Positions 8,422 to 17,565 of a stretch of DNA of 64,000 nucleotides are shown here, in pieces. A program made the translations under genes and the position numbers. The stretch is taken from the NCBI RefSeq assembly GCF_009906835.1, contig NZ_CP047652.1, positions 126,001 to 190,000 on the forward strand, read 5' to 3'. The DNA comes from Aristophania vespae (lineage in GTDB: Bacteria > Pseudomonadota > Alphaproteobacteria > Acetobacterales > Acetobacteraceae). Position 1 is the first letter of the stretch; the number at the start of each line of letters is the position of its first letter. The notes below the pieces were generated by a model that was given only the letters and a program-made list of their open reading frames with translations, did not search any database and was not told the DNA's origin.

Positions 8422-11356
8422 CCGATTTCTGGGCAATTATGGCACTTCTTTAGATCTGAAAGCGGAACGGTTCTGGCTTAAAAAACGCTCTCAACAAGCT
8501 CAAAATGCTTATGAATGTGGTCAGGACTGCTTACAAAAAAATTTGATGTCGTCAGCCTTTTTTTGGCTAGGCCGTGCTGCCAGATTGGCTGTTAACGACC
8601 CAAAAGTAAATTTTGCTTATGCAATGACAGCCCTAAAAATGGGGTATTTTGAAATTGCATTAAAAAGATTAAGGGTTTTAAGAGAGCGCTTTAATCTAAA
8701 AGAAGTTGTTTTTTCCGAGATACTAGCCCTCTGGTTTATGAAACGTCAGGAAGAGGCAGCCAATCTTCTTGAAAAGGCGCTCTCTTATTACGTACCACCT
8801 GCTGAAATTTACTCTTTTATTCATGATATTGTTGCTCAACAAAATAAAGGGGGATGGGCGTTTCTTTCAAATACGGGTCTCTTAAAAATCTTTTCCAAAC
8901 AAAAAGTATCTATTGTACTTGATGGGCGGCGTTTAGGGCAGTTTGAGGCTGGAGAGATTAATTTAGGTTCGGTTTTTCAGAAGGGAATAGCACCTGACTG
9001 GATGCGGGGGCATCGTTTGTCTGTAAAGCTGGGTAAAGACCACTTATTTGGTAGCCCTTTTGATATTAGAGCCCTAACACGATGTGAGTCCCTGGTTTGG
9101 CCTACAGCTTCGGCAATTGAGGGTTGGCTGTGGTACCCTGCCGAGCCTGAATATATACCTCACATCAAAATCAATGACGGTCCTTGGGTAAAAGTTGAGA
9201 CGATTGCCGAGGTAAATGCACAAAATCCTCTGGGCCAGTTTCGCTCTTTTTCCATAGCTTTAAATGAGCTTCCCCAAAAAGGGCGACAGACCCTTCATAT
9301 CATAAATGATCATGAAGTGCCTCTTATGGGCTCTCCGCTTGAGCCTAAATTGGGGCGCGTTCTTGATGGCAAACAGCCTTACCCAGCGCGCTTCTTGCCT
9401 GCTCCTGTTCAACCCAGGCCGGCACGTTCCTCATTACCACGATTAACAAAGCCATCCTGTGCTGTCATAATTCCAGTTTATATTGACTATCAAACAACAA
9501 TGACGTGCTTGAGAAGTGTTTTAGAAAACACACCCTCAGCAGTAGAAATTATAGTTATTGATGATGCCTCTCCAGAAAAATCAATTGTCAGAGCGCTAGA
9601 TCTTCTGGCTAAAGAACGCAAAATAACGCTTTTAAGAAATGAAAAAACATGTGGTTTCCCTGCAAGTGTCAATAAAGGGCTACATTATGCAGAGGGTTCA
9701 GATGTTATTTTACTTAACAGTGATACGATTGTTCCGAAAGGGTGGGTTCAGCGTTTAACAGAGTGGTTAACACCGCAAGATGTGGGCACTGTGACGCCTC
9801 TTTCTAATAATGGGGGTCTTTTATCTTACCCTTCAGTCGAAAAAGAAAACCCTTTTCCTGATTTGCGTGAAACAAGGCGTTTGGATCAGTTTTGCCGTGA
9901 GAATGGAACAAGCGTTTCTATAGAACTTCCTACAGCAAATGGCTTTTGCATGGCTATTTCGGCTGAGTGTCTGGCTGAAACAGGGTTATTGCGGGATGAT
10001 ATATTTGCTCAGGGTTATGGCGAGGAAAATGATTTTTCCATTCGGGCGACGGCGCGGGGTTTTCGGCATATAGCGGCTGTCAATCTTTATGTCCGACATA
10101 AGGGTGGCAATTCTTTTAAAGGTGCAAAGCAGCATCTCATACGTCGTAATCTCAAAATCCTAAATGCACTTCATCCTGGCTATGATTTGAGAATATTCGA
10201 ATTTATGCGTCGGGACCCGCTGTTTCTAATAAGACGGCGTCTTGATTTGTTACGCATAATGCAGGAAGAGCGTCCCGAAGGGACGGTACTCCTTGTTAAA
10301 CATAATTATAAAGGGGGCGTGGCACGCGCTGTAAAAGAGCGGGCTAAGCAGCTGAGCAAAGAAGGGTTCCTAGCCCTACAATTGAGGCCAGTGCCTCAGG
10401 GGTGTAGCCTGGAGCTTTGTTACAATCCCGATAAGCTCCCGAATTTAAAATTTACCTTGCCCGAAGAAGGGATGCTTCTGGGGTCATGTTTGCGCCGTCT
10501 TGGACTTAAGCATATAGAGTGGCATCATTTGAGAGGACATGCGCCGTGGGTAAGGCGCTTACACTCATTTTTAAACGTACCCTATGATATTTATGTCCAT
10601 GATCACGTCTGGTTTTGCCCTCGTATTATTTTACTAAATAAAGACGGCCATTATTGTGGTGAGTCTGATTCCAAAGTTTGCGCAAACTGCATAAAGCACA
10701 ACAACAGGGACTTTAAAGAAAACATAGAACTAAATGAGCTTCTTGATCGTTCTCAACAAGAGCTTTTGGCAGCGCGCTATGTAAAGGCACCCACCCACGA
10801 TGCTGCCAAGCGACTTTTAAGGCATTTCCCGTCTTTACCTGAAATCATTATTGAACCTTTAGAAGATGAAATAACCGTTCCTGCCAGATCAAGGCCACAA
10901 AGACAGCATAATGGGCGTTATCGCATAGGAGTTTTGGGTGGAATAAGCCGCTGGAAGGGCTATGATATTTTGCGTGATTTAGGGCGTTATATCCAGGATC
11001 ACGATTTACCGCTTGATCTTATTTTGATTGGAAGTAGTAAAGATGACGAAACATTAATAGCTTCTGGTGTTCAGGTAACTGGGCCTTATGAGGATAAAGA
11101 TGTATTATCCCTAATTGCCATGCAACATCTTGATTTTGCTTTCATACCCTCTGTTGCGCCTGAAACATGGTGCTATGTATTAAGTTGGCTTTGGAAGGCA
11201 GGATTAGAAGTATTATGTTTTGATATAGGTGCTGTAAGTGAACGAATTAAAGAAAAAGGTAATTATGAAGGAAAAATCATTCCTTTGGGTATCCCTATTC
11301 CACGTTTAGCAGAGTATCTTTTGCATTATGCAAAGCGTTCCAGTCATTATTTATAA
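8408..11356 (+). CDS. Large multidomain glycosyltransferase: TPR-like N-terminus, GT2 and C-terminal GT4-like domains
   Basis: 982 aa. Residues about 20-145 are helical with TPR-like repeats (MSSAFFWLGRAARLAVNDPK). About 165-330 is a beta-rich region of unknown family. A GT2 (GT-A fold) domain begins at C351 (AVIIPVY), with IIVIDDAS and a metal-binding NSD ending at D439. From about residue 618 a GT-B-like half follows, with GTVLLVKHNYKGGVARAV, DIYVHDHVWFCP and GVLGGISRWKGYDIL near 841. Two CxxC-like pairs (HYCGE ... CANCIKH) sit before the second half. Enzymes of this build transfer several sugars onto a glycan or protein. It overlaps the Sel1 gene by 14 bases, arguing for coupled expression with the secretion genes. 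Acceptor and sugar donors are unknown. Confidence 0.88.
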   Translation: MREFDRFLGNYGTSLDLKAERFWLKKRSQQAQNAYECGQDCLQKNLMSSAFFWLGRAARLAVNDPKVNFAYAMTALKMGYFEIALKRLRVLRERFNLKEVVFSEILALWFMKRQEEAANLLEKALSYYVPPAEIYSFIHDIVAQQNKGGWAFLSNTGLLKIFSKQKVSIVLDGRRLGQFEAGEINLGSVFQKGIAPDWMRGHRLSVKLGKDHLFGSPFDIRALTRCESLVWPTASAIEGWLWYPAEPEYIPHIKINDGPWVKVETIAEVNAQNPLGQFRSFSIALNELPQKGRQTLHIINDHEVPLMGSPLEPKLGRVLDGKQPYPARFLPAPVQPRPARSSLPRLTKPSCAVIIPVYIDYQTTMTCLRSVLENTPSAVEIIVIDDASPEKSIVRALDLLAKERKITLLRNEKTCGFPASVNKGLHYAEGSDVILLNSDTIVPKGWVQRLTEWLTPQDVGTVTPLSNNGGLLSYPSVEKENPFPDLRETRRLDQFCRENGTSVSIELPTANGFCMAISAECLAETGLLRDDIFAQGYGEENDFSIRATARGFRHIAAVNLYVRHKGGNSFKGAKQHLIRRNLKILNALHPGYDLRIFEFMRRDPLFLIRRRLDLLRIMQEERPEGTVLLVKHNYKGGVARAVKERAKQLSKEGFLALQLRPVPQGCSLELCYNPDKLPNLKFTLPEEGMLLGSCLRRLGLKHIEWHHLRGHAPWVRRLHSFLNVPYDIYVHDHVWFCPRIILLNKDGHYCGESDSKVCANCIKHNNRDFKENIELNELLDRSQQELLAARYVKAPTHDAAKRLLRHFPSLPEIIIEPLEDEITVPARSRPQRQHNGRYRIGVLGGISRWKGYDILRDLGRYIQDHDLPLDLILIGSSKDDETLIASGVQVTGPYEDKDVLSLIAMQHLDFAFIPSVAPETWCYVLSWLWKAGLEVLCFDIGAVSERIKEKGNYEGKIIPLGIPIPRLAEYLLHYAKRSSHYL

Positions 11357-11509
11357 TAGCTTTTTGGAGCCTATATGTATTATTTTCATGTTAGCCAGAA
11401 AAATGATATTTAGTGCCGTTAATAGACTTTTTTGTAACTCTTTTAAGTTGTAAGTATCTTAATAAAATTAAGTAAAATAATAACATTGGCGTATAATTAG
11501 TGAGGCGTG

Positions 11510-12403
11510 ATGTCTAAAGTTCTTGAACAACAACGACATAATAGTGTGATAGATCTGAAAGTTGGCGCACATGTTATTTTTTTAGACACAGGCCTTTATT
11601 GTGTTCTTCATGCTCCTGGCCAGGCTGAGGCAGATGGAGCTGGCTTTCCAGGTGTACGTATTTCACGGGCCCCTTCTGTTAAAATAGAGGATGTAGAAAT
11701 TAGTACTTTCTCTCCAGAAGGATGGTTAGGGGCTAATGATAATGCTGCGCTTATAAGGGTTAATAATGGTCCCGCGGGTGTTTTAGTAACAACCTATCAA
11801 AATCCCTCCAGTTCGCATGAAGCGCCACGTCTTCAAGTGATGCGGCTTTTTTCCGGGCAGCATGGAGATGGAACCCAGCCGCAAATGGTGCATCCAGCTG
11901 TTCAGGGTAAAAAAAATGAAAATGAGCTAAAGGAAATTAGCGCACATATTCAAAGAGAAGGCGATGTTGTCAAACCCATAGGGACTTGGGTCGGTACTCC
12001 TGGAAGTGGTCTATGGATTGAGGGTTTTTCTATTAGCCCCATGCAGGATGTTGGGGTTGAGGATATTGAGTACCAAGCTGTATTGGGCAAAGGATGGCTT
12101 TCTCCTTGGAGTGATGGTGGCTCTTTCTGTGGCTCAAGGGGAATGTCCCTTCCTATTTTAGGTATGCGCATCCGTTTAAAAGGCGATACAGCCAAAAAAA
12201 TGACTTTACGTCTGACAGGATGTTTTACAGATGGTACCCGTCTGGGACCTGTAGCAGGGGTAGAAACCATGCTAGAAAGTGAAACATTAGCTCCACTTGA
12301 AGCGTTTCAATTAGAACTTGTCTCTGTCGAAGGGAAAAAATCCCCTATTACTACAGAAAAAAAGACTAAAAAGCAGATGAAGCGTGGTGATCGGTCTGAC
12401 TAG
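11510..12403 (+). CDS. Unknown protein with hydrophobic-W-like C-terminal segment
   Basis: 297 aa, not firmly recognised. The N-terminal half is beta-rich (GFPGVRISRAP, GWLGANDNAALIRVNNGPAG, VLVTTYQ). The segment around residues 185-250 has the spacing of clostridial hydrophobic-W repeats: EYQAVLGKGWLSPWSDGG, then CGSRGMSLPILGMRIRL. That assignment is tentative. The C-terminus is Lys/Arg-rich (KKTKKQMKRGDRSD). No signal peptide is seen. An in-frame GTG lies one codon earlier, but ATG at 11510 sits better behind GAGG at 11502-11505. A 153-base gap separates it from the large glycosyltransferase, and a GT4 gene follows closely, so it probably belongs to the same glycosylation/secretion block. 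Confidence 0.6.
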   Translation: MSKVLEQQRHNSVIDLKVGAHVIFLDTGLYCVLHAPGQAEADGAGFPGVRISRAPSVKIEDVEISTFSPEGWLGANDNAALIRVNNGPAGVLVTTYQNPSSSHEAPRLQVMRLFSGQHGDGTQPQMVHPAVQGKKNENELKEISAHIQREGDVVKPIGTWVGTPGSGLWIEGFSISPMQDVGVEDIEYQAVLGKGWLSPWSDGGSFCGSRGMSLPILGMRIRLKGDTAKKMTLRLTGCFTDGTRLGPVAGVETMLESETLAPLEAFQLELVSVEGKKSPITTEKKTKKQMKRGDRSD

Positions 12404-12439
12404 AGATCAGGCTTGGGAATGAAAGTGTAGGTTAAGTGC

Positions 12440-13659
12440 GTGCGATATCTTTTTGTACATCAAAGCTTTCCTGCGCAATATTACCACCTTGTAAAGCACC
12501 TGGCCCGGCAGGGTAAGCATGATATTATCTTCATTACCAGCCAGAAAAAGGCTGAAATAGAAGGTGTAAGGCAGATATATTATGGTATTCCCTCAGTATC
12601 ATATGAGGGGGTTCACCCTTACGCAAAAGAATTTAATCATGCCTTATGGCGTGCAGATGCTGTTGCTGCGGTTGCGCAATCTATCAAAAATCTAGGTTTT
12701 ATTCCTGATATTATTATCGGGCATCATGGCTGGGGAGAACTTCTAAGACTGATAGATGTCTTTCCTGATGCACCAATTTTAGGTTATTTCGAATTCTATT
12801 ATAGCATTTTAGGTCAAGATGTTAATTTTGACCCTGAATTTCCATTCGATATGAAATTAGCAGGATATGTGCGGACTAAAAATGCCATTAATTTGCAGGC
12901 ATTAATGCTTCCTGGGTGGGGGCAGACACCAACCCTTTTCCAAAAAGAAACTTATCCTGAGTGGGCACAACAAAAAATTGATTTATTACGGGAGGGAGTC
13001 AATTTAGGGCTCTGTCGTCCTGACCCCAACTGTAAGAAAAGCCCTTTTGATCTAGAAGATGTGCATATTTCTCCGAAAGAGAAAATTGTTACATACGTAG
13101 CGCGTAGTCTCGAACCTTATCGTGGTTTTCATAGCTTTATGAGGGCTCTACCAGCTCTATTAAAAGCGCGGCCAGATGTACGTGTTATTATAGTCGGTAG
13201 AGACACAGTCAGCTACGGTATGCCCCCAAAGATGGCGGTACATGGCGGGAAAAAATGCTCAAAGAGCTTGAGGGAAGGCTTGATCTTACTCGTATAGATT
13301 TTATTCATTGGTTGCCTTATGACGGCCTTATTAAGTTATTGCAGCGCTCTGATGCTCATGTTTATTTGACATATCCTTTTGTGCTTTCATGGTCGTTGAG
13401 AGAGGCTATGGCGGTTGGATGTCCTTTAATTGTAGGTGATACAACACCTGTGAGAGAGTTTTTGGAAGATGATAAAACCGCATATTTTGTACCTTTTTTG
13501 GAGCCGGACAAAATTGCGGAAGGAGTTATGGAACTTTTAGAGAACGAACCTTTAGCGCAACGTCTTGGGGCTAAGGCTCATAAAGAGGCTTGTGCCGTGT
13601 TAGATGTGAAAAAATATTTGCGGGAGTATGAACGCCTTATTGCCCGTGTTATTGGCTAA
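12440..13659 (+). CDS. GT4-family glycosyltransferase, frame broken once
   Basis: About 406 aa after correction. The N-terminus MRYLFVHQSFPAQYYHL matches the N-terminal domain that precedes GT4 transferases of the Glyco_trans_4_3 type. The C-terminal Rossmann half carries VTYVARSLEPYRGFHSFMRA, VRVIIVGRD and a donor-binding stretch (SLREAMAVGCPLIVGDTTPV). The frame is lost in CCCCCAAA at 13223-13230; one extra C or A gives VSYGMPPKDGGTWREKMLKE, the expected family sequence. Start is GTG. It shares its strand and close spacing with the preceding unknown gene and the small one after it. It probably adds a sugar from a nucleotide donor to the same acceptor as the upstream glycosyltransferase. Confidence 0.88.
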
Positions 13660-13695
13660 ATAAACTAGGCATATTTGTTATAAGGGAGTTGCCCT

Positions 13696-14148
13696 ATGTC
13701 ACTTGAGATATTACCTGCCTTAAGGTTGCTTGTAGAGCATTGGGTCGTTAAAAAAGCCCCTTCTGTTCCTCCTGGTAAACTGACACCTGAAGACCTGGAT
13801 CAGTTAAGTAAAGCCAGTATTGAAACATTGAGCCAGAGGGCTTTGGGAACGGAAGCAAATGAGTGGGGTAGCCTAGAAACACTGACCCGTGGCTGGGTTG
13901 TGCAGCGCCAGCGTGGTGAAATGCCCACTCCCTTGGTAGAGGATGATTTTCGTCGTTTCGTTCGCTTTGTTCTTGAAGGGTTCGCTAAGCAAGAACTTAC
14001 AACTGGAACCGAGCCCACATCTATGACCGAGCTTGAGTCCTTTATTCCCAAAAAGGATATAGTGCTTCCTGACGGGCGCAAAGTGATCGACGTATTGAAA
14101 GATGATCCTTTTTATTTCGCGCGCGAACATTTGGCTCAATCTTTGTAA
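13696..14148 (+). CDS. Conserved-looking small protein of unknown function
   Basis: 150 aa, not recognised. It is soluble and acidic, mostly helical by composition, with no signal peptide, membrane segment or Cys cluster. Segments that may define a family are EWGSLETLTRGWVVQRQRGE and LPDGRKVIDVLKDDPFYFAR. Start ATG follows AAGGGAG at 13682-13688. It is the last gene of the secretion/glycosyltransferase block, 36 bases after the GT4 gene and immediately before a strong terminator. A role in that block is inferred from position only. Confidence 0.65.
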   Translation: MSLEILPALRLLVEHWVVKKAPSVPPGKLTPEDLDQLSKASIETLSQRALGTEANEWGSLETLTRGWVVQRQRGEMPTPLVEDDFRRFVRFVLEGFAKQELTTGTEPTSMTELESFIPKKDIVLPDGRKVIDVLKDDPFYFAREHLAQSL

Positions 14149-14154
14149 AATAAA

Positions 14155-14185
14155 AAAGAGCGTGAGATTATCTCTCACGCTCTTT
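14155..14185. terminator. Bidirectional terminator between the secretion block and dps
   Basis: Perfect 13-bp stem, AAAGAGCGTGAGA (14155-14167) with TCTCACGCTCTTT (14173-14185) around a five-base loop. An A-run on the left and a short T-run on the right serve convergent genes. Confidence 0.85.
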
Positions 14186-14209
14186 AGACAAGATCTCTGG
14201 AAGAAAATC

Positions 14210-14722
14210 TTACCCTTTAGTGGTTTCTTTTTTGTCCTGTAAATGAGCTTCCATGAACCAAAGGTTCTTATCAAGCCCACGAGAAACTTCTGTGAAGAGG
14301 TCGGCCGTGTCATCATCACCTGCTTCAGCAGTGGTTTTGATCGCTTCACGAATATTGTTACCAACCTGGCCATAACGCTCAATAAGCGCCTTGAGGTGAT
14401 CCTCAATTTTGTAGATGTCGGTTGGATAAGGTTTGCAGGTTGTCTTTTTATCGACGGTCTGCACGGTGCCAAAGGCATATCCACCTAACTGTACCGCACG
14501 CTCTGCTGCCATGTCAGCGAAATTATCAACCTGAGTACGGAACCCATCAAGCATTAAGTGAACACCGATAAAGTGTGTTCCTTTTAAGTTCCAGTGGGCT
14601 TGCTTTGTAACAAGAGCTAAGTCAATTAAATCGGCTAAGCGCGCATTAAGAAGTTCAATTGAAACAGCCTTGGTGTTGTCAGGCGTGTTATTTTTTGTGC
14701 GGAAATGAGTCGTTTTAGCCAT
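14210..14722 (-). CDS. dps: Dps: DNA-binding ferritin-like protein from starved cells
   Basis: 170 aa, the usual Dps length. It forms a dodecameric shell that oxidises Fe(II) with hydrogen peroxide, stores the iron and coats DNA. The intersubunit ferroxidase ligands are visible: the His in KQAHWNLKGTHF, the following His-x-x-x-Asp in GVHLMLDGF, and Asp/Glu in VDNFADMAAERA. A basic N-terminus (MAKTTHFRTKNN) could bind DNA. It is transcribed convergently with the secretion block and lies 66 bases downstream of a same-strand glycosyltransferase. A dyad, ATCTC-TATA-GAGAT at 14746-14759, lies upstream of the start and may be a regulatory site. It complements OxyR/AhpCF elsewhere in the window. Confidence 0.93.
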   Translation of the reverse strand: MAKTTHFRTKNNTPDNTKAVSIELLNARLADLIDLALVTKQAHWNLKGTHFIGVHLMLDGFRTQVDNFADMAAERAVQLGGYAFGTVQTVDKKTTCKPYPTDIYKIEDHLKALIERYGQVGNNIREAIKTTAEAGDDDTADLFTEVSRGLDKNLWFMEAHLQDKKETTKG

Positions 14723-14745
14723 AAAAATGTCCTTTCTAACAACCT

Positions 14746-14759
14746 ATCTCTATAGAGAT
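14746..14759. promoter_or_regulatory. Perfect 14-bp palindrome upstream of dps
   Basis: ATCTCTATAGAGAT is self-complementary and sits 24 bases upstream of the dps start codon, between it and the stop of the upstream glycosyltransferase. It could be a repressor site or a weak hairpin; no T-run follows it. The regulator is unknown. Confidence 0.4.
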
Positions 14760-14788
14760 GGTAGGCAAGGGCCCACTACGGTATTATC

Positions 14789-17335
14789 TCACATAATAGT
14801 TTCAAGAGTGCGAAGATCAAAAAAAGTTTCTCCATCCTCTCTAAAGTAACGTGGGTAGGATGGATCATTTTCAAAGAGGGGAACACCCCTCCAACGCTCT
14901 TTTATTTGTTCCATCTCATGAAAAAACCTTTCTTCGTGCTCTGGACGGTCATCACTTTTGCGAGAAAGACTTTCATAATGTTCTGCAACAGCCTCAGCAC
15001 AATAAAGAATATGCCAGCCTTTTTGTCTTATTTTTAAGCAGAGATCGACATCATTATAAGCGACAGGAAGGCCGATCTCATCAAACCCGCCTACTTGCTG
15101 AAACAGGTCGCGCTTAATGAGCATGGCCGCTCCCGTGACGGCAGTGACCTCATGACTCAAGCGAATTCGCCCTATATAACCATAGTCATTGCCTGGTTTT
15201 CCACGATGCATGTGAGCGCCGATAATGTCAGGTCCTACTGCGACGCCTGCATGTTGAATTGTTCCATTGGGATATAAAAGGCGGGCCCCGACAATGGCCA
15301 CTTTGGGGAAAGAAACAGCTTCTAGTACGAGTTTTTTGATAAAATCCTTTTGATGAACAAAGACGTCATTATTTAAAAATAAAAGATAGTCACTAAAAGA
15401 TTGAGCAGCGGCAATATTATTAAGCCGTGAGAAATTAAATTTTTCTTCTAAACGTATGACGTCAACTCGAGGATCGTTTTTGATATTTTCCAGATAAGAT
15501 AATGTTTCTTCCTGAACAGAAAAATTATCTACTAACATCAAACGCATATTACGATAATTTTGTTGCTCTAATAACGTATCTACACAACGTCTTGTCACGT
15601 CCACTTCATCGCGGAAGGGAATGATGACTGTAACGCTTGGTTGAGCACGGCTAGTCCAGTCAATTTTATAAATACTTAATTTATCTATGGAAGAGACTTT
15701 TCCCTTCATATTCTGACGTTTTAGGTGGTCCTGAACGCAGTTAACTCCCGCCATAATGGCATAATTTTTATTTGTAAGAGTCGCTGCCGTTGAATTTTCT
15801 GCTTTACGCCAATGATAAAGTATCTCTTTGACGTGAAAAATCGCGTCTTCTGGTAAATGCTCTACCAGCCTTAAAATGAGATCATGATCCTGGGCACCGT
15901 CATAGATTTTTAGAAGAGGGCCAACTTTACGCAGCGTCTGGCTTTCTACCATCGTGAGGTGGCATATGTAATTGCATCCCAGAAGATAACGGTAATTAAA
16001 ATCCGGTTTTAAATTGGGTTCGAGAAAATAACCGGCCGGATCAATTTTATCCTCATCTGAATAAAGTAATTTTGCCTGCGTAGTGAGGGCAGCACGGAGC
16101 ATAATTTCAAGAGCAACGGGGCTGAGTAAATCATCGTGGTCAAAAAAAGCAATATAAGCTCCTTTTGCATAGCTTATGGCTTTGTTTGTAGCTTCAGCGA
16201 TACCGCTATTTTGCTCTAAGAAAAAACTCTTAATGCGCTTATCTTGTTGGCTATAGGTGCGCATAAGAGCATGTATCTCGGCGTGATCGCTGCCATCCTC
16301 AACTAAAATAAGCTCCCAGTTTGAGTAAGTTTGATGAAGCACCGAGTCTATAGCAGCGCGGAAATCCGTAAGTTGTGGCTTCCATACCGGACAAATAACA
16401 CTAATAAGGGGCTGGCGAGATAAGGGGTTGGCCAAACGCAAATGTTCTGTACGCTCCCTTAAAGCCCTTTGATAAGCACGTGCCCATTCATCATATTGTG
16501 TTAAATTTGGAGGGCGTTTTGGAATGAGATCTTTTACATTACGCCGCAAAGTCGTTAACTGCCGATGTAAATTGCCGATGGTTGCTTCAAGCTCAACCAG
16601 GCGGGCTTCAAGATCGTCGCTGACGAGTGATGTTTTAAAAGGGCTGTTTCTAAGAGGAATGTTTTCTGGAACGATTTTTACATCAAAATGATGTAATTTA
16701 TGGTCTCTAAGAGAAACAGGAAGCGGAATTTCAAAACCGCAATTTGGTTCGCTTTTTAAAGATTCAGCAACATCTCCACGGTAGTGATTGGCGCGGGCTG
16801 TTGCCAGCGACATACCGTCAACCGTGGCTGAAACAATAAGGTTACCTCCCCACTTTTCATAAGGCGTGGAACGTTTTGTTACCCAGCCTCTGAGCATATT
16901 GTTAAAAACACCGTCTATAAAACTGCGATACTCACTTTTTGCTTTTCCAGGAAAGATGATCGTTTCACAAAACTGGTTGGCTTGATGATTAATTGGAAAA
17001 GCTAGAACGGAGCGATCTGGAAAACGCAAACCAATTTGATGAGGCTGATTATCAAAACAAAATGCCGGTAGGTTAAATTTAAACCCAACAATATCTGTTG
17101 TAAGATTAAGAGCTTTACTTACATCTGGGCGTGGTTGATCACAGGGAAATTGTGCTACCTCCTGCTGATCTACAAGGAGGTGGATTATTACGGGGTTAGA
17201 AGGTGCGTTAATGTTAAGGGCCCAGCCACGGATGAGGCCATTAGAAAATTCCTCCACATACCCCCTAAAAGTACTCATCTTGCCAGCTGAGAGAGAAGCG
17301 TTAGAAGAGAGCGCTTTATGAGACTGTTCTGCCAC
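14789..17335 (-). CDS. Tandem GT2 glycosyltransferase with duplicated N-terminal beta domain
   Basis: 848 aa. Two related N-terminal modules (about residues 20-115 and 130-235) share the pattern G.V....N..IRGW....P..P..I...VD, then RxDV/RGDV (FSNGLIRGWALN; FNNMLRGWVTKR). A short coiled coil follows (LEARLVELEATIGNLHRQL). Two GT2 catalytic domains come next: the first with ISVICPVWKP, LILVEDGSD and FFDHDDLL (DxD), the second with VTVIIPFRDE, LLFLNNDVF and a late ALYNDVDLCLK-like segment (PVAYNDVDLCLKIRQKGW). Such proteins build surface polysaccharide or glycan chains, polymerising or adding two sugars. It is divergent from pstC and upstream of dps. The acceptor is unknown; proximity to the secretion block suggests a shared surface role. 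Confidence 0.88.
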   Translation of the reverse strand: MAEQSHKALSSNASLSAGKMSTFRGYVEEFSNGLIRGWALNINAPSNPVIIHLLVDQQEVAQFPCDQPRPDVSKALNLTTDIVGFKFNLPAFCFDNQPHQIGLRFPDRSVLAFPINHQANQFCETIIFPGKAKSEYRSFIDGVFNNMLRGWVTKRSTPYEKWGGNLIVSATVDGMSLATARANHYRGDVAESLKSEPNCGFEIPLPVSLRDHKLHHFDVKIVPENIPLRNSPFKTSLVSDDLEARLVELEATIGNLHRQLTTLRRNVKDLIPKRPPNLTQYDEWARAYQRALRERTEHLRLANPLSRQPLISVICPVWKPQLTDFRAAIDSVLHQTYSNWELILVEDGSDHAEIHALMRTYSQQDKRIKSFFLEQNSGIAEATNKAISYAKGAYIAFFDHDDLLSPVALEIMLRAALTTQAKLLYSDEDKIDPAGYFLEPNLKPDFNYRYLLGCNYICHLTMVESQTLRKVGPLLKIYDGAQDHDLILRLVEHLPEDAIFHVKEILYHWRKAENSTAATLTNKNYAIMAGVNCVQDHLKRQNMKGKVSSIDKLSIYKIDWTSRAQPSVTVIIPFRDEVDVTRRCVDTLLEQQNYRNMRLMLVDNFSVQEETLSYLENIKNDPRVDVIRLEEKFNFSRLNNIAAAQSFSDYLLFLNNDVFVHQKDFIKKLVLEAVSFPKVAIVGARLLYPNGTIQHAGVAVGPDIIGAHMHRGKPGNDYGYIGRIRLSHEVTAVTGAAMLIKRDLFQQVGGFDEIGLPVAYNDVDLCLKIRQKGWHILYCAEAVAEHYESLSRKSDDRPEHEERFFHEMEQIKERWRGVPLFENDPSYPRYFREDGETFFDLRTLETIM

Positions 17336-17565
17336 GGAGTAAATTCCTTACGCCTGAGCCTAAAGGCCTTTTATAAAAGAGACTATATTAAAATCAGAGC
17401 TGAAAATAGCCTACTGAAGAATGAAGTTCTTTTCATCCCACTTCATTTTGTTTCTTCCTTTACAGGAAATAAGGTTGTCCTTTGAGATTAGGAACGCTAA
17501 AGCACAAAAGAGCATGTCATTTCATGGCATCGTTTATATATTGTCGGGATACAAGGTTTTAAGCC

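Noticed and set aside
17505..17540. Pho box upstream of pstC (TGTCAT followed by GGCAT)
   Set aside because: Only one half matches the direct-repeat consensus at the right spacing.
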